A stretch of 64,000 bases of DNA from Anseranas semipalmata (GCA_013399115.1 VXAA01005193.1:1186469-1250468), one strand, 5' to 3'; shown: positions 35,359 through 48,060, counted from the first letter of the stretch. The notes: generated by a model from the sequence alone, not told the origin. Numbers and translations: made by a program.

Positions 35359-38300
35359 CTGCAAAACACCAGCGCTACCTTAGCACACTCACTTTTTATC
35401 TGAATGACACAGGCCTATTTCCATTTGTATTCCCCCCAGACCTCGTGGAGTTCATTATACAGAAGGGCTCATTTCTTACCTGAACAGGGGACCATAGCAC
35501 AGGCTAGTAAGAGATAACGATCACTGCTAATTCCCTTTGCATTCTTCCAGGCGTAGAGGAGAATGCAGATTGGAAGAGGAAGGTTGCAAGAGAAGAAAGC
35601 TCTGGCTTTCCTTGCAGGGTGAAATGCTGGGGGGGAAAAATCCCTCTGCACATGAAGGTTAATTTTATTTATTTTCCAGTACCTAAAACCTCTCAAGTCT
35701 AAGAAGCACTGAACACACCTGCCTACTTCACACTGAAAAAGAAGATCATATCAACATGAGAGCCAGAAGAAGACAAGCACATTTGAAAGGCTCACAAATA
35801 TGCATTCTGGACAGCTAGCTCCATACAAGCTTCCTCTATAGAATGAAGCCGCACAAACAAGAAGAACATTTTCAGGGAAACATTCAGACATTTAGAGGAG
35901 CTGGGCTGGGAATGACCGCAGTTTGTGAATGAGGGCGGGCCCAAGGAGACTGTCCTTGGTTACACAACCCGGGGCACATCACCTGCTTGCCGTGCAGTGT
36001 GAAGTGTTACTGCGCTGCTGAAGTCCGGGCACCCTACACTCTGTCCTGCACAGGTCTTTTGCAGGCAGAGCCTGTGGATCAAAGCTGGTAAGCTTTTAAT
36101 CACAGGAAAAAATGTCAGTCCTGAATCTCGATACATCTGAGCTAGACTACAAACTGCTTAGGACAGTACTTGTATTGGAAGAGCAACTAAAAATTTTGAT
36201 GAGGTGAGGCTACTTTGGAAGAAAGCTTCTGCCCCCAAAAGCTTGCTCTTTAATGAAGTGACTGTGTCTCCCAATATGCAATTATATCACCAAGCACCCT
36301 ACAGGGACAGACAAATGAATACATAAAATAGTATAACTTTCGCTGAAACAGAAGCTAATGCACTTCATTACCTTGCACCTTGCACAGATGGATGCATACA
36401 TATGCAAACACAGAGGCACAATTTTGCTAAGCTCTCTAGAGAAGCCCTCCCAAAGCCCACATGCTTCTTAACCCATCTCTTCCCCCTTCACCACAGCAAA
36501 TGTCTTTCCCAAAATAGACCTGCCTCCAATTACATGATGTTAGCAAAGTACGTTCAATCCACTTGAAATAATAAAACAGAAATTATACAAGGTTTTCACT
36601 AGCCCAGAAATAAAACTCTTTCTTTCACTCCTTCATTGCTTTTGCTAATCCACAAAACTTAGGAGTGCTGTCAAGCCCCATGTGGTCCTTCCCTCTGTGG
36701 CCACAGAAACCACTCTGCTTTAGCCAAAGGTTGAGAAAACCCACGGCGGGCAGCGCTCCCAGCAAGGGGCTGCTGCGGCGAACAGCCAGGTTCATACTGT
36801 GTGTGCGTCTGCTGGACTTCTTTGACTTGCTTTAAAAATCAGCACAGATCCTTCCTAGTGGCAAGACAGGGAGAGACACGGATGGTGCGATGTAGAAGCT
36901 CTTGTGGACTACAGAGCACACACAGAACTGCTTTACCTCTGCATCGCTGCTTGCCTGAGGCAGGACAGCAGCGTGCCTCTGCTGGCTTGGTACCGCCTAG
37001 GGAACCCCTTGTTAGAGGAATCCTGAGTGCATCCAAAAAAACAGTTTTACAGTCCACCTTATTTCTGGAGTAACACAAACTTGGATCTGAACCTGAGAAT
37101 AAGGGTGATATTTTTCTTTACATTTGATTCCTTACACCCAACTGTTCTACCCAGAGAGACTCACAGCCATGGCTGTGAACGCAGGAGATGGAGTGGAGTG
37201 AAGAGCTCTTATGCGGGTCTGGAGGAGATGCCTGCAGCTTCCTGAGGGTGTTTAAAGCCATGTCTGCCAATCTTACAGAGAGAGGAGATCTTGAGGTACA
37301 GAAGGGTAAGGAGGTGGGGAGGGAATTCTTCAGTTTAATTGGAAAAGTTAATCTCCAGTTTCACTGACCCATGAACTTGGAGGCTATGGTAGAGAGGATA
37401 TGAAAAGATGGACAAATCAATAGGATAATGGTACTCCAAGAGCGCCAGAAATAGTGGCATGCAGATGTTCCCACCATAACACAAAAAAAGTTATGCTCCA
37501 GTAAAACAAAGGATGGCTAAATCTCACTCTATCAGCCACAGCCTGAAAGTTATCAGAGAAACTTCTAAGTCCTGCTGCCTTGAGCACCCACCCACATGAT
37601 CTATATCTTGGTTGTCCTAGGCAAACAAGGATAAAAAGGAAACCAGTTTAGCTGTATTGTGCCACTCTGCATCATATACACTCATCTCACTGCAGAGGCA
37701 CCCACATGGAAAACACGCTAAGAAGCAGCAAATCCTGAGTTCAACCCTGTCCTGCTGCTTTGCAGAGTTGATAAATGACATTCCTGCCTTATTTTACTTT
37801 CCATGCCGGGGTCTGCTTCCTCTGTGAGACAAGGAGGCTTCTTTGGAGCAGCTCTGATTCGCACGAGCTGAGCACAGGCCTCTTCTTCTTTTCGAAGACA
37901 AACCTAAGCTACGATTCCTTGCATTGGTCCTTCCCATGCAGCTACTCAGTACGTTAAAATGTTTTCTAGGTGTGAGCTGGGAAGGGAGACTCTAAATCTG
38001 TTGAGCAATCAGGTCCTGGAAACAGCACTGCCAGGGCTGGCAGGGCCATGCAGCCTCAGTAACCTGGGAGCAGCAGAAACAAATGCTTTGACAAGCGAGG
38101 ACTCCCTTGTTTGCCTGGGCCAGAAAATGTTCCCAGTGGCGCTGCTGGGCTCAGATTTGTAACATCTAAAATCACCACCCTTCACACAGCAAAGCCACAA
38201 GTAAGTGTAACCCAGCTCACCATGCTGTGCTTCAAGCCAGGAACACTTCTAGCAGGCTCACAAATCCCGCAAGCCCTCCAGCTCAGGATGTGCAAATGAA

Positions 38301-39399
38301 GCGCATCAGTGGCGACAGCACGAGGCCCAGGCTGGGAAGCCAAGAACAGAGCATCTCAGAGATTCACGTTGTAAGAGCTGAACACGAACTTTCAAAAAAC
38401 GCCACCCCACTGATGTGATCTGAGCTCTGAGTGACTGTCTCAAGACTGGAACTTACAACTTGGAGACACCCACTCATAGCAGCATGATGCACCCCTTCCA
38501 ATTTCTTCTGGGTACACAGATCCCCAAACAGCACATGAAAGCTCACCATCTGGATCCTTTGACTGCTCTGATTAAAACAGGGCAAATCAACCAAAAGCAT
38601 GATCTGATCTCTTACAGAGCACTTAAAACTGTTTCAAAAGTCAGAGCTCAACCACTCCAGCGTATCTGAAACGTGTTACCACCTAGCTCATATATGTAGT
38701 AGTGCTCTAGAATTTGAAGAGTATATAACTAAATGCTATTTACAAACAATGCAAGCAAAATGCAAATAATGTTCCTTACAAATAATGTAATTATTAAACC
38801 ATTTGTGGCAACTGCTGCCTTACTAATTAGCTGAAGGTATGTGAAGTCACCGATCACAGTCTGCAAGGAGAAAATAACTGACATGAAAGGACAATCCTGA
38901 CCCCCAGAGCTGCTTTTTCCTTCCACTTTTAAGCCATACATACAAAAGGCAATTTTTTTTTTAAGTTACTCCTACTGCACACTGATGCAAGTGAGATAAA
39001 ATCTGAACACAGACGTCTTAATCTACCCTTTAAAAATATCTTCTCTCCCCTCCTCCAGGCCCCAAATTTGTGACAGATTAAGTTCTCCTCTGCAGGAGAC
39101 ATTTAATGCTAAGAAAACATTAACAGTCAGAAATGCAGAAGACAGAGGCTGACAGATGCTTTCCCTGGCTTGTCCCATCTCAGACCTGTGAGACATATGA
39201 GATGCATTTGTTTTTGTCTGAAATGTAGCTATAAATGTTCCACTTTCTCTTAGGCAGCTTATTCAACACTTTCCCTCTAATATGAATTTTATCTTGCAAA
39301 GTGATGGGGAGGCTAAAAACCCCCAGCAGTGTAGCCAGGAAACATACCCCAGCTGCTCTAATCAGTTAGAAATAAAGTCTAGTTTTTCAAGGCAATGCA

Positions 39400-39414
39400 T
39401 TTTTTTTTTTTTTT
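39400..39414. repeat. Poly(T)15 tract
   Basis: Pure T run 230 bases before the CR1 tail at 39645. Confidence 0.9.
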
Positions 39415-39644
39415 GTTCTCCAACCACCATTTATTTCCCTCCTTCTGACATTAATTTTTGCACGCCTTTAAGCTACCTTGAACTTCTCATATCTAAAGGC
39501 AGCTGCTCAACCACTCCCACGAAAACTGCTTACATGTTTCTCCTTGCTACCACTGAAATTTCCCTCTACCCCCACGTCCCTTTCACACTGGACTGAAACC
39601 TGTGGTTTCACTTCAATTGCTCCTTCACCTTTGCCTTGGAGATG

Positions 39645-39925
39645 GAATCACAGAAAAACGTAGGTTGGATAGGACCTCCAGATATCATTGAGTACAAACA
39701 CCCACTGCCTCCAACCTGGGCCAATTCCAAAGTTTGATCCAAGTTTAAAGTTAGAGCAGGCTGCTCAGCATCACAATTTAAGTCTTTATCTCCAAGGGCT
39801 GAGATTCCCCAGTCTCCACAGGCACCTCTTCCAATGTTTGACCACCCTCACTGGGAAAAGATTTTTCACAACAGCTATCCAAGGTGCATCCAAGTTACCT
39901 TGTGGCGAAAGGAACAAGAGCATTC
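39645..39925 (-). mobile_element. CR1-type LINE 3' fragment
   Basis: Read on the + strand this is the reverse complement of a CR1 tail: AATCACAGAAAAACGTAGGT, TTGGATAGGACCTCCAGATA, then GCAGGCTGCTCAGCA, CACAGGCACCTCTTCCAATG and TTTGACCACCCTCACTGGGA. These follow the CR1 3' landmarks in the right order (terminal ATTCTATGATT, GGTCCCTTCCAACC, GGAACAGGCTGCCCAG, GAGGGTGGTGAAACA). It is 5'-truncated and diverged; the left end (element 3' end) is clear and the right end approximate. CR1 is the dominant LINE of birds and reptiles. Confidence 0.8.
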
Positions 39926-40187
39926 CTCAGATGTGCCAGTCTACCAGAGCTCTCAGAAGCACCTTACCAACACCAGTCTCAATTCTTGCATCTGCCATAC
40001 CATTACTACTCTTCTCCTCTGCTGAAAACAAGTGTGTGAACCATTTTCCTTGCCTACCACTCCAACCAAGTAATCCCCACCCCTGATACACCTCTGCAGA
40101 CTATTCGTATTTCACCGCATACAAATCAGACACTGTACACTTGTCTGATGGCTCATCACAGCCTCCCTGTCTCTGCAACTTGATAGA

Positions 40188-40260
40188 AATCACAGAATAA
40201 CCAAGATTGGAAGAGACCTCTAGAGATCACCTTGTCCAACCCTCACGCAAACCACTTTTT
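40188..40260 (-). mobile_element. Second CR1-type LINE 3' fragment
   Basis: AATCACAGAATAACCAAGAT, TGGAAGAGACCTCTAGAGAT and CACCTTGTCCAACCCTC match the last ~60 bases of a CR1 in the same orientation as the copy 540 bases away. The similarity fades beyond about 40260. Confidence 0.75.
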
Positions 40261-41159
40261 CAGTCACTCATCTGCTATCACATTGTCCATGTATCTCTTC
40301 TTTTCGCATAAATATCTCCTTGCCTTCATCATGCATGAAGGCCTTGTCCACTGAACTGACCCCATTGCTTACTTGAAAACCTGAGAACCAGTTCTGCTGT
40401 ATCTCCTACAAAATATTTGCCAATGGCTTGAGGAGCAAATGGTGCTAACTCACACCTACTCTCATATTCACACACAATGCAACCAAGTAAAAGCAGAAGA
40501 TGTAAGTTCTCCAGAACCACTGCCAGACACCCTTTAAAGGAATTAGAAAACATGGACCAGATTCTCTTCCAAGTCAGTGATTCAACTCCCAGGGGCTGTC
40601 CCAGCTGAGATGTCACTAGAAACAACCCTGAAGTTCTCAGCTGCACCAGTGGTGAAGGGCTGCCACAGCCTGGCACCGCTCCACTGCATCCTCTCCCCAG
40701 CAGCATGGCAGCATACCCCTTGGCGTGAAGGTATGGAGATTGGGCTCAGCGTGCTTGCCTTCCTTCATGGAATACCCTTCCAGAAAACCCTCTCGGAGTA
40801 TTACTTCCACACGGTCTGCCCCACTAGATAGGACAGAGATGGGGGCAGATTTAACTGGAAGACTGAAGGGGGACAACTTGCGGCAGTACACCTCGCAGGT
40901 GACATGACAGCAGGTGAGCCGTGCACTTCTTACTCCACTCCTGCACACCACAGCTAAAGCTAACCAGCCCTGACAGAGACACGGAGAAAGCACTTGAGAT
41001 GCAGAAAGAGTGAGCCATAAGCAAGGTTCACCTTTGCAAATCTTGGGACTTGAAGCAGAGTGTCTTTTCTAGTCTTTAATTGTCTGTGTGTCCCATATAT
41101 CTCTTTGTCGCCAAGCTTGTCCTGCAAGAGAAAAATATGCAATTACTGCAGAAGTCAAT

Positions 41160-41440
41160 AAAATACAATCAAGTTAAATACACAATTTATTAAAACACAC
41201 CATCCTGATGAATATGCTCAGTCTAATTTCCACCTTAATTTAGTGTACATTAGCACTAATGAAGAGCTTTTAATACCCAGTGAGGGATCTGATTCCTCAG
41301 AATCTCTTTAACAACCTTTGGGGTGTTTTAAATGCGCACAGACCACATGTAAATCTATAGTCCCATTACATATGCACCTCATACCACAACAGTACTAGAT
41401 TAATAGCAGCTGCACCTTCAATATTTTATAGGAGGTTTAG
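41160..41440. promoter_or_regulatory. AT-rich, homeodomain-motif-rich block, possible conserved enhancer
   Basis: Contains CTTAATTTAGTGTACATTAG and CACTAATGAAGAGCTTTTAA with several TAAT/ATTA cores, no coding frame and no repeat similarity. Pattern-based only. Confidence 0.2.
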
Positions 41441-43159
41441 ACAAACTTTAATCTGCTGTGACTTTACAGCCCATTTACTGGGAAAATGGAAAAGGCAGAG
41501 GAACGGAGATGGAATGTGTCTTTGGGAGGCACAGCACAGCCGTGAGGAGCGACGGCCCGAGACACCGGGCGCTCTCCCTCGTTCTCCCAGCCATCTCTCA
41601 TGCGAAGTTGAGCAAACCATTTCCTCTCCCTCTGCCTCATTTCCACTGCCTGTGGAGCAGTGAAGCCGCAGCACTGCCTGCCTGAAGACTCGTGAGCAAG
41701 AGGCACGAGATAAACGGTGCCGGCAGAGGGCCCAGGGTGCAGGCTGATGCTGCCCCTGAGCTAACAGCAACAATTTTCTCAGGAAATGTAACCTTTTAAT
41801 TTCTGCCCGCACAACACTAATGACGGTCTTCACCTAGGCAAAGATGAGGTGAGACTAGAGATCAGCACGCAGGGCACGCTTGTTTGACTGGTGCTTTGTC
41901 TCGGCACCCTCTCAGCTAGTTTTTCCGCCTGTCCGACAGCCACAGCCCCGCGGTGCAGGGCCCAATATCCACATAGGGTTGCTAGGTACTGTAAGGAAAT
42001 AATTCATCCTCCTCAAGTCGTTTTTGAATACTCGCAGATATTCTGAAGCCACTGCTTAGCTGTGAGCGATCAGATAAGTCACCTGGGTCTCGTCCTGCTC
42101 CCTCACGGTACAAGCATGCCAGAATTTCAGCATGATTTCTGGACAGGGTGTATTTAACATCTGTTTCCCACAAACATTTGTGAACGCGCCTTTGAAAATT
42201 GCCTCCCATTAAGACTTCTGTGAGTAAAAGTCTATCGTTTGTTGTTGGCAGGAAGAGAACAAAGAGTTGCAAGGTGGCTGAAACAAGTACAATATAAAAC
42301 ATTTAATGAATATTCATAGACTTTTTGTTTTGCATTAATCCCTCTTATTTGATGTCCTTCCTCTGTCACAGTGGACCTACATCACTGAATGATGGGCAGG
42401 GATGGCTCCCCTTTTGAGATCTGCAGGGTCCAAACACCCTTAGCCAGTTGCCTCGTCTCCACTGCAGAGCACTTCAGGTATCTGCCGAACAGCTGCTGAG
42501 CAGCCCCTTTACGAGGCAGTGCAGGAAGGCAGCCCCAAACCTGCATCATGTTCGGAGGGTGCTGCGGGGCCACCTGAGATGGCTGCAGCAGTCGCAGGAA
42601 CCTCCGGAGAGGGGCTTGCAGCTGGGACAAGAGCCACTGCCACTGCCCCAAGGTGGAGAGCCCCTTTTTGACACTCAGAGCCCACTGCCCACCCTTACCC
42701 CTTGTCTTTTTCCTTTGTTTGTAGGGAATGCTTTGTTCCTGTGTTTTGCACATGCAGTTGAGAGACAATTTCTTCAGTTGTCCTACCCTGTGATGCCTCT
42801 ACCCTGGGACAGCTGCTGCCAGGAGAAGATGGCTCTAACTTTAAAGCAGAAATGACACTGTGCTATATAAACCTATCATTAGGAAAATAACCAGAATGAT
42901 AGGATTCCTGCTCCTACTGCGTGTGCATATAATTACATCCATACAAGCCCTCAAAGGTCTGCGTGGGAGAGGAATTTTATTTTTTTATTCCTCTTAAGTC
43001 ACAATATTTTAAAAGAAATTACAGCACTACAGAGAGGAAGAGCTTAAATGCTTCAGTAGGTACCAGCAGGTGCTGTGTCAGAAGGGATGAAAGAGCACGT
43101 CTGGTGCCAAACAATAGCAATACTCCATCTTACTCTATGGCCCTAAAGGGGAGGAAGTC

Positions 43160-43280
43160 CCTGCCAAACAGACTCTCTTTGGTTAATAGCTACAATTTTG
43201 TCATTAGGGAGAACTGCAGAAAGTGCAAAACCACCATGCCTAATTGTGACTTGAGCAAGCTGATGCCTCTAATTACAGTC
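43160..43280. promoter_or_regulatory. Homeodomain-motif block beside a CpG-rich patch
   Basis: TTTGGTTAATAGCTACAATT, TGTCATTAGGGAG, CCTAATTGTGACTTGAG and CTCTAATTACAGTCG are dense TAAT/ATTA sites immediately left of the CpG-rich patch at 43281-43570. The arrangement resembles an enhancer or promoter-proximal element. Confidence 0.25.
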
Positions 43281-43570
43281 GCTGGGGAAACACAGCAGAA
43301 GCCGGAGCCAGGGCCGAGACCAAGCCTCCTTCCTCGGCCGTGCTGCCCCAGCTGGCCCAGCAGCTGCACCTGGCACATCGTCCAGCCCCGAGCATCGTCC
43401 CTGGCATCGCCCCGCCGCAGCGAGCCTCCCAGCAGGGCACTGCCTTCTCCTCCTCCGTGCCTTCGTGCCCGCAGAGCAGCCCTTGTGGGGAGCGGGCTCG
43501 GATGAAGGAAAAACGGCTCAGCTCCTGGCTCCTGCTGGTCTCCCGCGGCACGGAAGAGAGCTGGAGAGCC
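43281..43570. promoter_or_regulatory. CpG-rich patch, possible promoter
   Basis: By eye there are about 20 CpG in roughly 290 bases of high-GC sequence, inside AT-rich flanks. It could be a TSPAN18 first exon or promoter, or another non-coding transcript start. No clear splice donor can be assigned on the - strand. Confidence 0.35.
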
Positions 43571-44039
43571 AGAGCAAAGAGAGAGGAGGCAAAAAGCAGC
43601 TGATGTAGTCAGCAGGTAGCAAGACAAGGAAGAAATGAATGGGGGGTGTGAGAGGGGGAAACATCTGTCTGTTTTTGGAGAGAAATCCAGTCTCCTGCAT
43701 GTTAACTGGTGCAGGAAGACCACCAGAAGAATGGCCTATGGGCATCCTGCTTCTGAAGCGCCCCGAGCTATTACCAGTCCCCTTTGCTCACCATGTTTGC
43801 AGCATCTAGAGGAACAGAAACACACACCAGCCCATGTATTCACCCGAAGGAGGAGCTGAAGACAGAAGTCACATCCCGCTGGATCTCTGCAACAGGTCAC
43901 TGCTTTTATACTAAAGAGTGAGGAGAAATGTCTCTGCAGAAGCAGGCTCTGTTTAACATCATTCCCGTGCAACAGCTTCAGAAAAAGGTAAAACATTTAC
44001 TACTCCTGAACTGGAGGTTGGCACATGCTGTCAGTCCTG

Positions 44040-44310
44040 TGCATTATCCTGTAACTATAGCTTCTAAATAAATAACTAATTGCACTGGAATTTCATAGTG
44101 CTTACATAGCAGTCATTGCTATGACATGACTCCATTACTGCATGTAAATCCAATTAGATCCCAAAGTGCACTGTGCAACTACAATCGGCCCCTGCGGAGC
44201 AGCGAGGAGGGGACCTGCACGAGGCCATGCAACTAGATACTAAATTACAGTCAATCTACCTCCTCTTTAGTTGCATTAAAATGCTAATGCCACTGTATTA
44301 TGGGCCCATT
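44040..44310. promoter_or_regulatory. Homeodomain/POU-motif-rich block, possible conserved enhancer
   Basis: Contains AATAACTAATTGCACTG, CATGTAAATCCAATTAGATC (an octamer-like ATGTAAAT next to CAATTA), TAGTTGCATTAAAATGC and TAATGCCACTG. No coding frame or repeat similarity. Conservation was not tested. Confidence 0.3.
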
Positions 44311-45271
44311 TACCAGTGATGACTGCCTTGCCTTGCAATGCTGGAGTGAGGTTGCTGCACTGCCTGAGAACATTTAATTCCTCAGTACAGTTTAGCGAGC
44401 AAAGCCCTTATACATCTTATACCTTAAAACAATAACCTGATTGGCTTTTGTAATGCTAAAATCACATGAGGCTGGGGATAGTGTTTAAACGAATCTGAGC
44501 TGCTGCTACGACTGCCCTAAGTTTCCTAGCCAGGAAAAGTGCTCTGGACAACTGGACCATGTCCCCTCCTGACTCTTGTCCGTCTACTTTTAATGAAGTC
44601 ACATTTCTTCCAAAAAGCAGATGTGCCTCAGAGCACATCAGTCACACACAAGAGGAAAAAGAGGGCTGGACTGAGCCTTTTTAAGCTTCATATAAATAAC
44701 ACCAGCTTTGCAACAAGAAGAATAATACAACACTTAGCAGCTATGTTTTGTCTTTGCAACTTTGCACAATGTGTGCACAGAATACATGAAGTCATATGGT
44801 GGTAAAATCTCCCACACGTATGCAAAAATTCAGAATGGAAATTCAAAAGTCCCAGGGTGGAACATATTCTCCCAAATGTTGTAACGTTTGGAGAAGTGCT
44901 AGTGCACGTGTCTGAAGTACCAGTATAGCATGAGGCCACAAGCCACTCCACTTCATTTAGTGGAAATGTGCTTACAGCACTATTCCAAACATGAACTGCT
45001 CACTTTGGCTCCTTCCCAAGCTAAGTTCAATAGATAATCATGTCTGGCTCTTTCACACAGCTTTTCACACACAGACATCGGCCACCCTCAAAAAGAAGAT
45101 ACTGCATGCAGAACCAACACATCTGATAGCCTGCAACTCTTTTAAGTTCCGTTCCTTAAAAAAAGTCCTCAGATAGCTCACAGGTGTACCTTCCCTCGTC
45201 CTAACCACAGTACAACAGAACCATATGGTACAGATTGTCTTTCTAAACAGACATCCCAAAGATTATCTGCA

Positions 45272-45384
45272 CTGATAATATAATAATATTAACCCTGTTT
45301 AAGAGATAAGAAAACCAAGGCTCAAAGGGGAATGGATGCACTAGATCTCCTGACCCACAGTACAGCACTCTGTTCCCCAGTCCA
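45272..45384 (-). repeat. Ancient MIR-like SINE fragment
   Basis: AATAATATTAACCCTGTTTA, AGATAAGAAAACCAAGGCTC and, further on, GATCTCCTGACCCACAGTAC and CTCTGTTCCCCAGTCCA follow a reverse-oriented MIR (TTATCCCCATTTTACAGATG, AGGAAACTGAGGC). Diverged. Confidence 0.55.
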
Positions 45385-45863
45385 AACTGAGACCCATGAA
45401 AAGGCTGATTATTTCTGGCTGACAAGTTCCACTCTTTGAAAGGCATCGTCTGTCCCAGAAAGGAGCCTATTTAGCATACGAAAAGGGAGGCAGCTAAGTG
45501 TGGCCTCCTATGTCTGAAAATATTTCCCCTCAGTATGGAATAAATGTCACCCCCAGAGTGGATCACGCAGTTGCATCACAAGCAGAGTGACATTACCTGC
45601 TGTCACGTCAGATACTGTCAAGTGTTGAAACACTCCATACACTTGCATGGCACTCCAGATGGTTAGGGCATTTAACATAAAGTGTAAATGCCTGCCACTT
45701 TTTCCTTTAGCCTGACACATCTCACCTTTACAACTGACTCCTCGGTGCTCTTTTCCATTCTCTTCTTCTATAGGCGCGCTTTGTTTGCAGCAAATGCCTC
45801 AGCAGTTTGTGCATCTGTGATTGTTAGGAAAGATGCAGGAATACATCTCAGAAACGCCGGGCA

Positions 45864-45877
45864 GTTGCTGTGGCAAC
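45864..45877. promoter_or_regulatory. RFX X-box-like palindrome
   Basis: GTTGCTGTGGCAAC matches the RFX palindrome GTTGCCATGGCAAC at 12 of 14 positions, with both outer half-sites (GTTGC and GGCAAC) intact. Confidence 0.4.
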
Positions 45878-47439
45878 CTTGTCCTCAGACCACAATTTCC
45901 AATATTTTAAGAAGTTCCCTGATACTTTGCATGCTTGAGGGAAACAATGCAGTGGAGAAAAACGATTGATTTTAAAGTAAGGAGGCAATCAAAACGGATT
46001 ACTATGAGCCACAGGGCCTTGCCCTATCAAAAAGATGATAATGATCTCTCCTTGGCAAGGAAAAGCAGCCTCAAAGCGGTTGTGCAGGGCACAGGCAAGG
46101 GCCCATGAGCAAGACAATTTGAAAACCCCTGCTTTTATCATCTGTTTTAATGCAGAACAGAGCTCCAGATCAGTGGGTTAACTTCTTTTTTGTTGTTGTT
46201 GTTCTCAGTGCTTTTCGTAAGGAGGAGGTGGGGAAAAAAATACCCTTTAACACCATTTAAATGGAGGACTAATAACCTTAATAGCTTTTAAAAACTCCCA
46301 AACAGAACTTTGAATGCATTAACTAACTTACAAAAAATAAAAAATAATCTCTCTTTGTTCCAGGTAGCTGCCTACACAGATGTAAAAGCAAAACAGTCAA
46401 TTTAGTCAGGTTTAGTCAGTTTAGAAAAGCAAAGGTTAGGAAAAACATGCTGATGATCTTAAACGAAGGCTCTCAATAATTCTAAATAAAACCAAATAAA
46501 ATTGCTGGCAATCTGAGAAGTGGCATTATTTATCTGATTCTGGTCATCTTTTAAATCCTGTAAACAAGAAAAGTAATACATCCCAAAGTGCCATGGATGC
46601 TATACAAAATAGGAGATTCTTTATCCTGCACAGTTCAAAGCGATATACTTCTTTAGCAAATAAATAAATCTCACAAGCTATTGGGGCTATATTTTAAGAA
46701 AACTTGAATGCAACAGAGGTGGTGAGAAACGGCCTAGGGAATAGAGACAGACATGGAATCTAAGTTACCCTTGCTTATAGCCAAACTAATACACATGCCA
46801 TATATTGCATGTGCAAACCTAAACTTAGTTTCACTGTAATCAGTACCCGTAACTCACTCCAGGACGTAAAAATTGCAGCTAATGCGGTGCTAAAGGTCAA
46901 CGTGAGTGATCTCAACCACACCTGTCCTGATTAAGGTATGAATACCCAACCATCTGACGTCTTTTGCTCTTGATATTTCTGATTAAGAACGAGTAAGAAG
47001 GCGAAGGAGCAGAGAGAGCACCACGACCACAGCCCACAGCAGAGTTTCAGATGTTCTACGGGAAAATAAATGAGAGTTAATAAATCCCATAATCTTGGCA
47101 TACGTGTTTCTAAATGCTCTCTCTTCCTTCAGAAGATGTATAATCTAACGGCTCCAGCAGCGATCAGGTTGCAGGCAGACAAAGACCCCCAGCACAACTC
47201 ATACGTAGATGACAGGAGTGGCAGGACTAAGTGAGGTACGAGCCAAGACTTGCAGGCTGGCTCCCAGCTGCTTTTGCTTTCCCAATGGATAACAGATACT
47301 GCATCAAGACACACAATGTCATGCTAGTGAATTTGCTGCTCTCTTAACACCTCATTTTTCTCTCCATCTGAACTTATTTTGAAAGCGCGCAGTTCACTGT
47401 CCCCCTTCTCCTTTCTCCTTACTCGTGGCAAGGGAAACA

Positions 47440-47700
47440 TGAAAGAGAGCATGGCTGGTTATTGTTAATGCATCTGAAAGTGCAGCCATTAGAAAGAGGG
47501 GTTATTCTGGAACGTGTCATGGCTTTCCTTGCTATTCGCACAGGCAGCTAATGATCGCCCTAATAGCTCCTCTCTCTGAAGTCATAATAAGCTTACAAAT
47601 GAACCCATTCAGCACATATTAAAAAGCAAGGGATGCTCCTTTGATTATAGGCTTTATGGAAATCCGCGAGTATTTGTTTTGTTGCTGCACCGCCGCAATT
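47440..47700. promoter_or_regulatory. Enhancer-like block adjoining CpG island
   Basis: TTATTGTTAATGCATCTGAA, GCAGCTAATGATCGCCCTAA, CTTTGATTATAGGCTTTATG and CGCCGCAATTAGGAGATG combine TAAT/ATTA cores with a CTTTGAT TCF/LEF-like site. It merges on the right into a CpG-rich patch. Pattern-based. Confidence 0.3.
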
Positions 47701-48060
47701 AGGAGATGCTGCTGGGAGCCCGCTCAGCCGGCGTGGTTCGGAGACACCTCCGAGTGCCATGGCAACGCGGTCACCTCCGCTTCGGCCTCCCTCACTGCCA
47801 TCCAGGCCGGGCGAGCACACGTCAGCGCTTCCAGGGATTAAGGAACGACAGGGGCCTAAGTAAACCCCTTCTGCTGACACCTTGGCTTGGCAAACCACGT
47901 GCTGCAGCTCCCGTCAACCGGACGGGCTGGATGAGAGCGGGGAGCCCAGCCCTGTGGCCCTTATTCCCTAAGCACGGTGCATCTGTGGGGGACTTAAGCG
48001 GGGAGCCGCGGGGAGCAAGTCCGTTTCGCACGCAGGGACCGCAGCCTACGTGCTGATGAA
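47690..48060. promoter_or_regulatory. CpG-island-like region, possible promoter
   Basis: This is the most CpG-dense stretch upstream of TSPAN18 (for example GCCGGCGTGG, CAACGCGGTCACC, CCGGGCGAGC, GGGGAGCCGCGGGGAGC), about 12.3 kb before the TSPAN18 start-codon exon. It contains an RFX X-box-like site. A TSPAN18 first exon is possible but no exon boundary can be assigned. Confidence 0.4.
47753..47766. promoter_or_regulatory. RFX X-box-like palindrome in CpG island
   Basis: AGTGCCATGGCAAC matches GTTGCCATGGCAAC at 12 of 14 positions, including a perfect CCATGGCAAC half. Confidence 0.4.

Noticed and set aside
42382..42855. Overlapping long frames on both strands (128 and 135 codons)
   Set aside because: Both strands open in a GC-rich patch is a composition effect; neither resembles a known protein.
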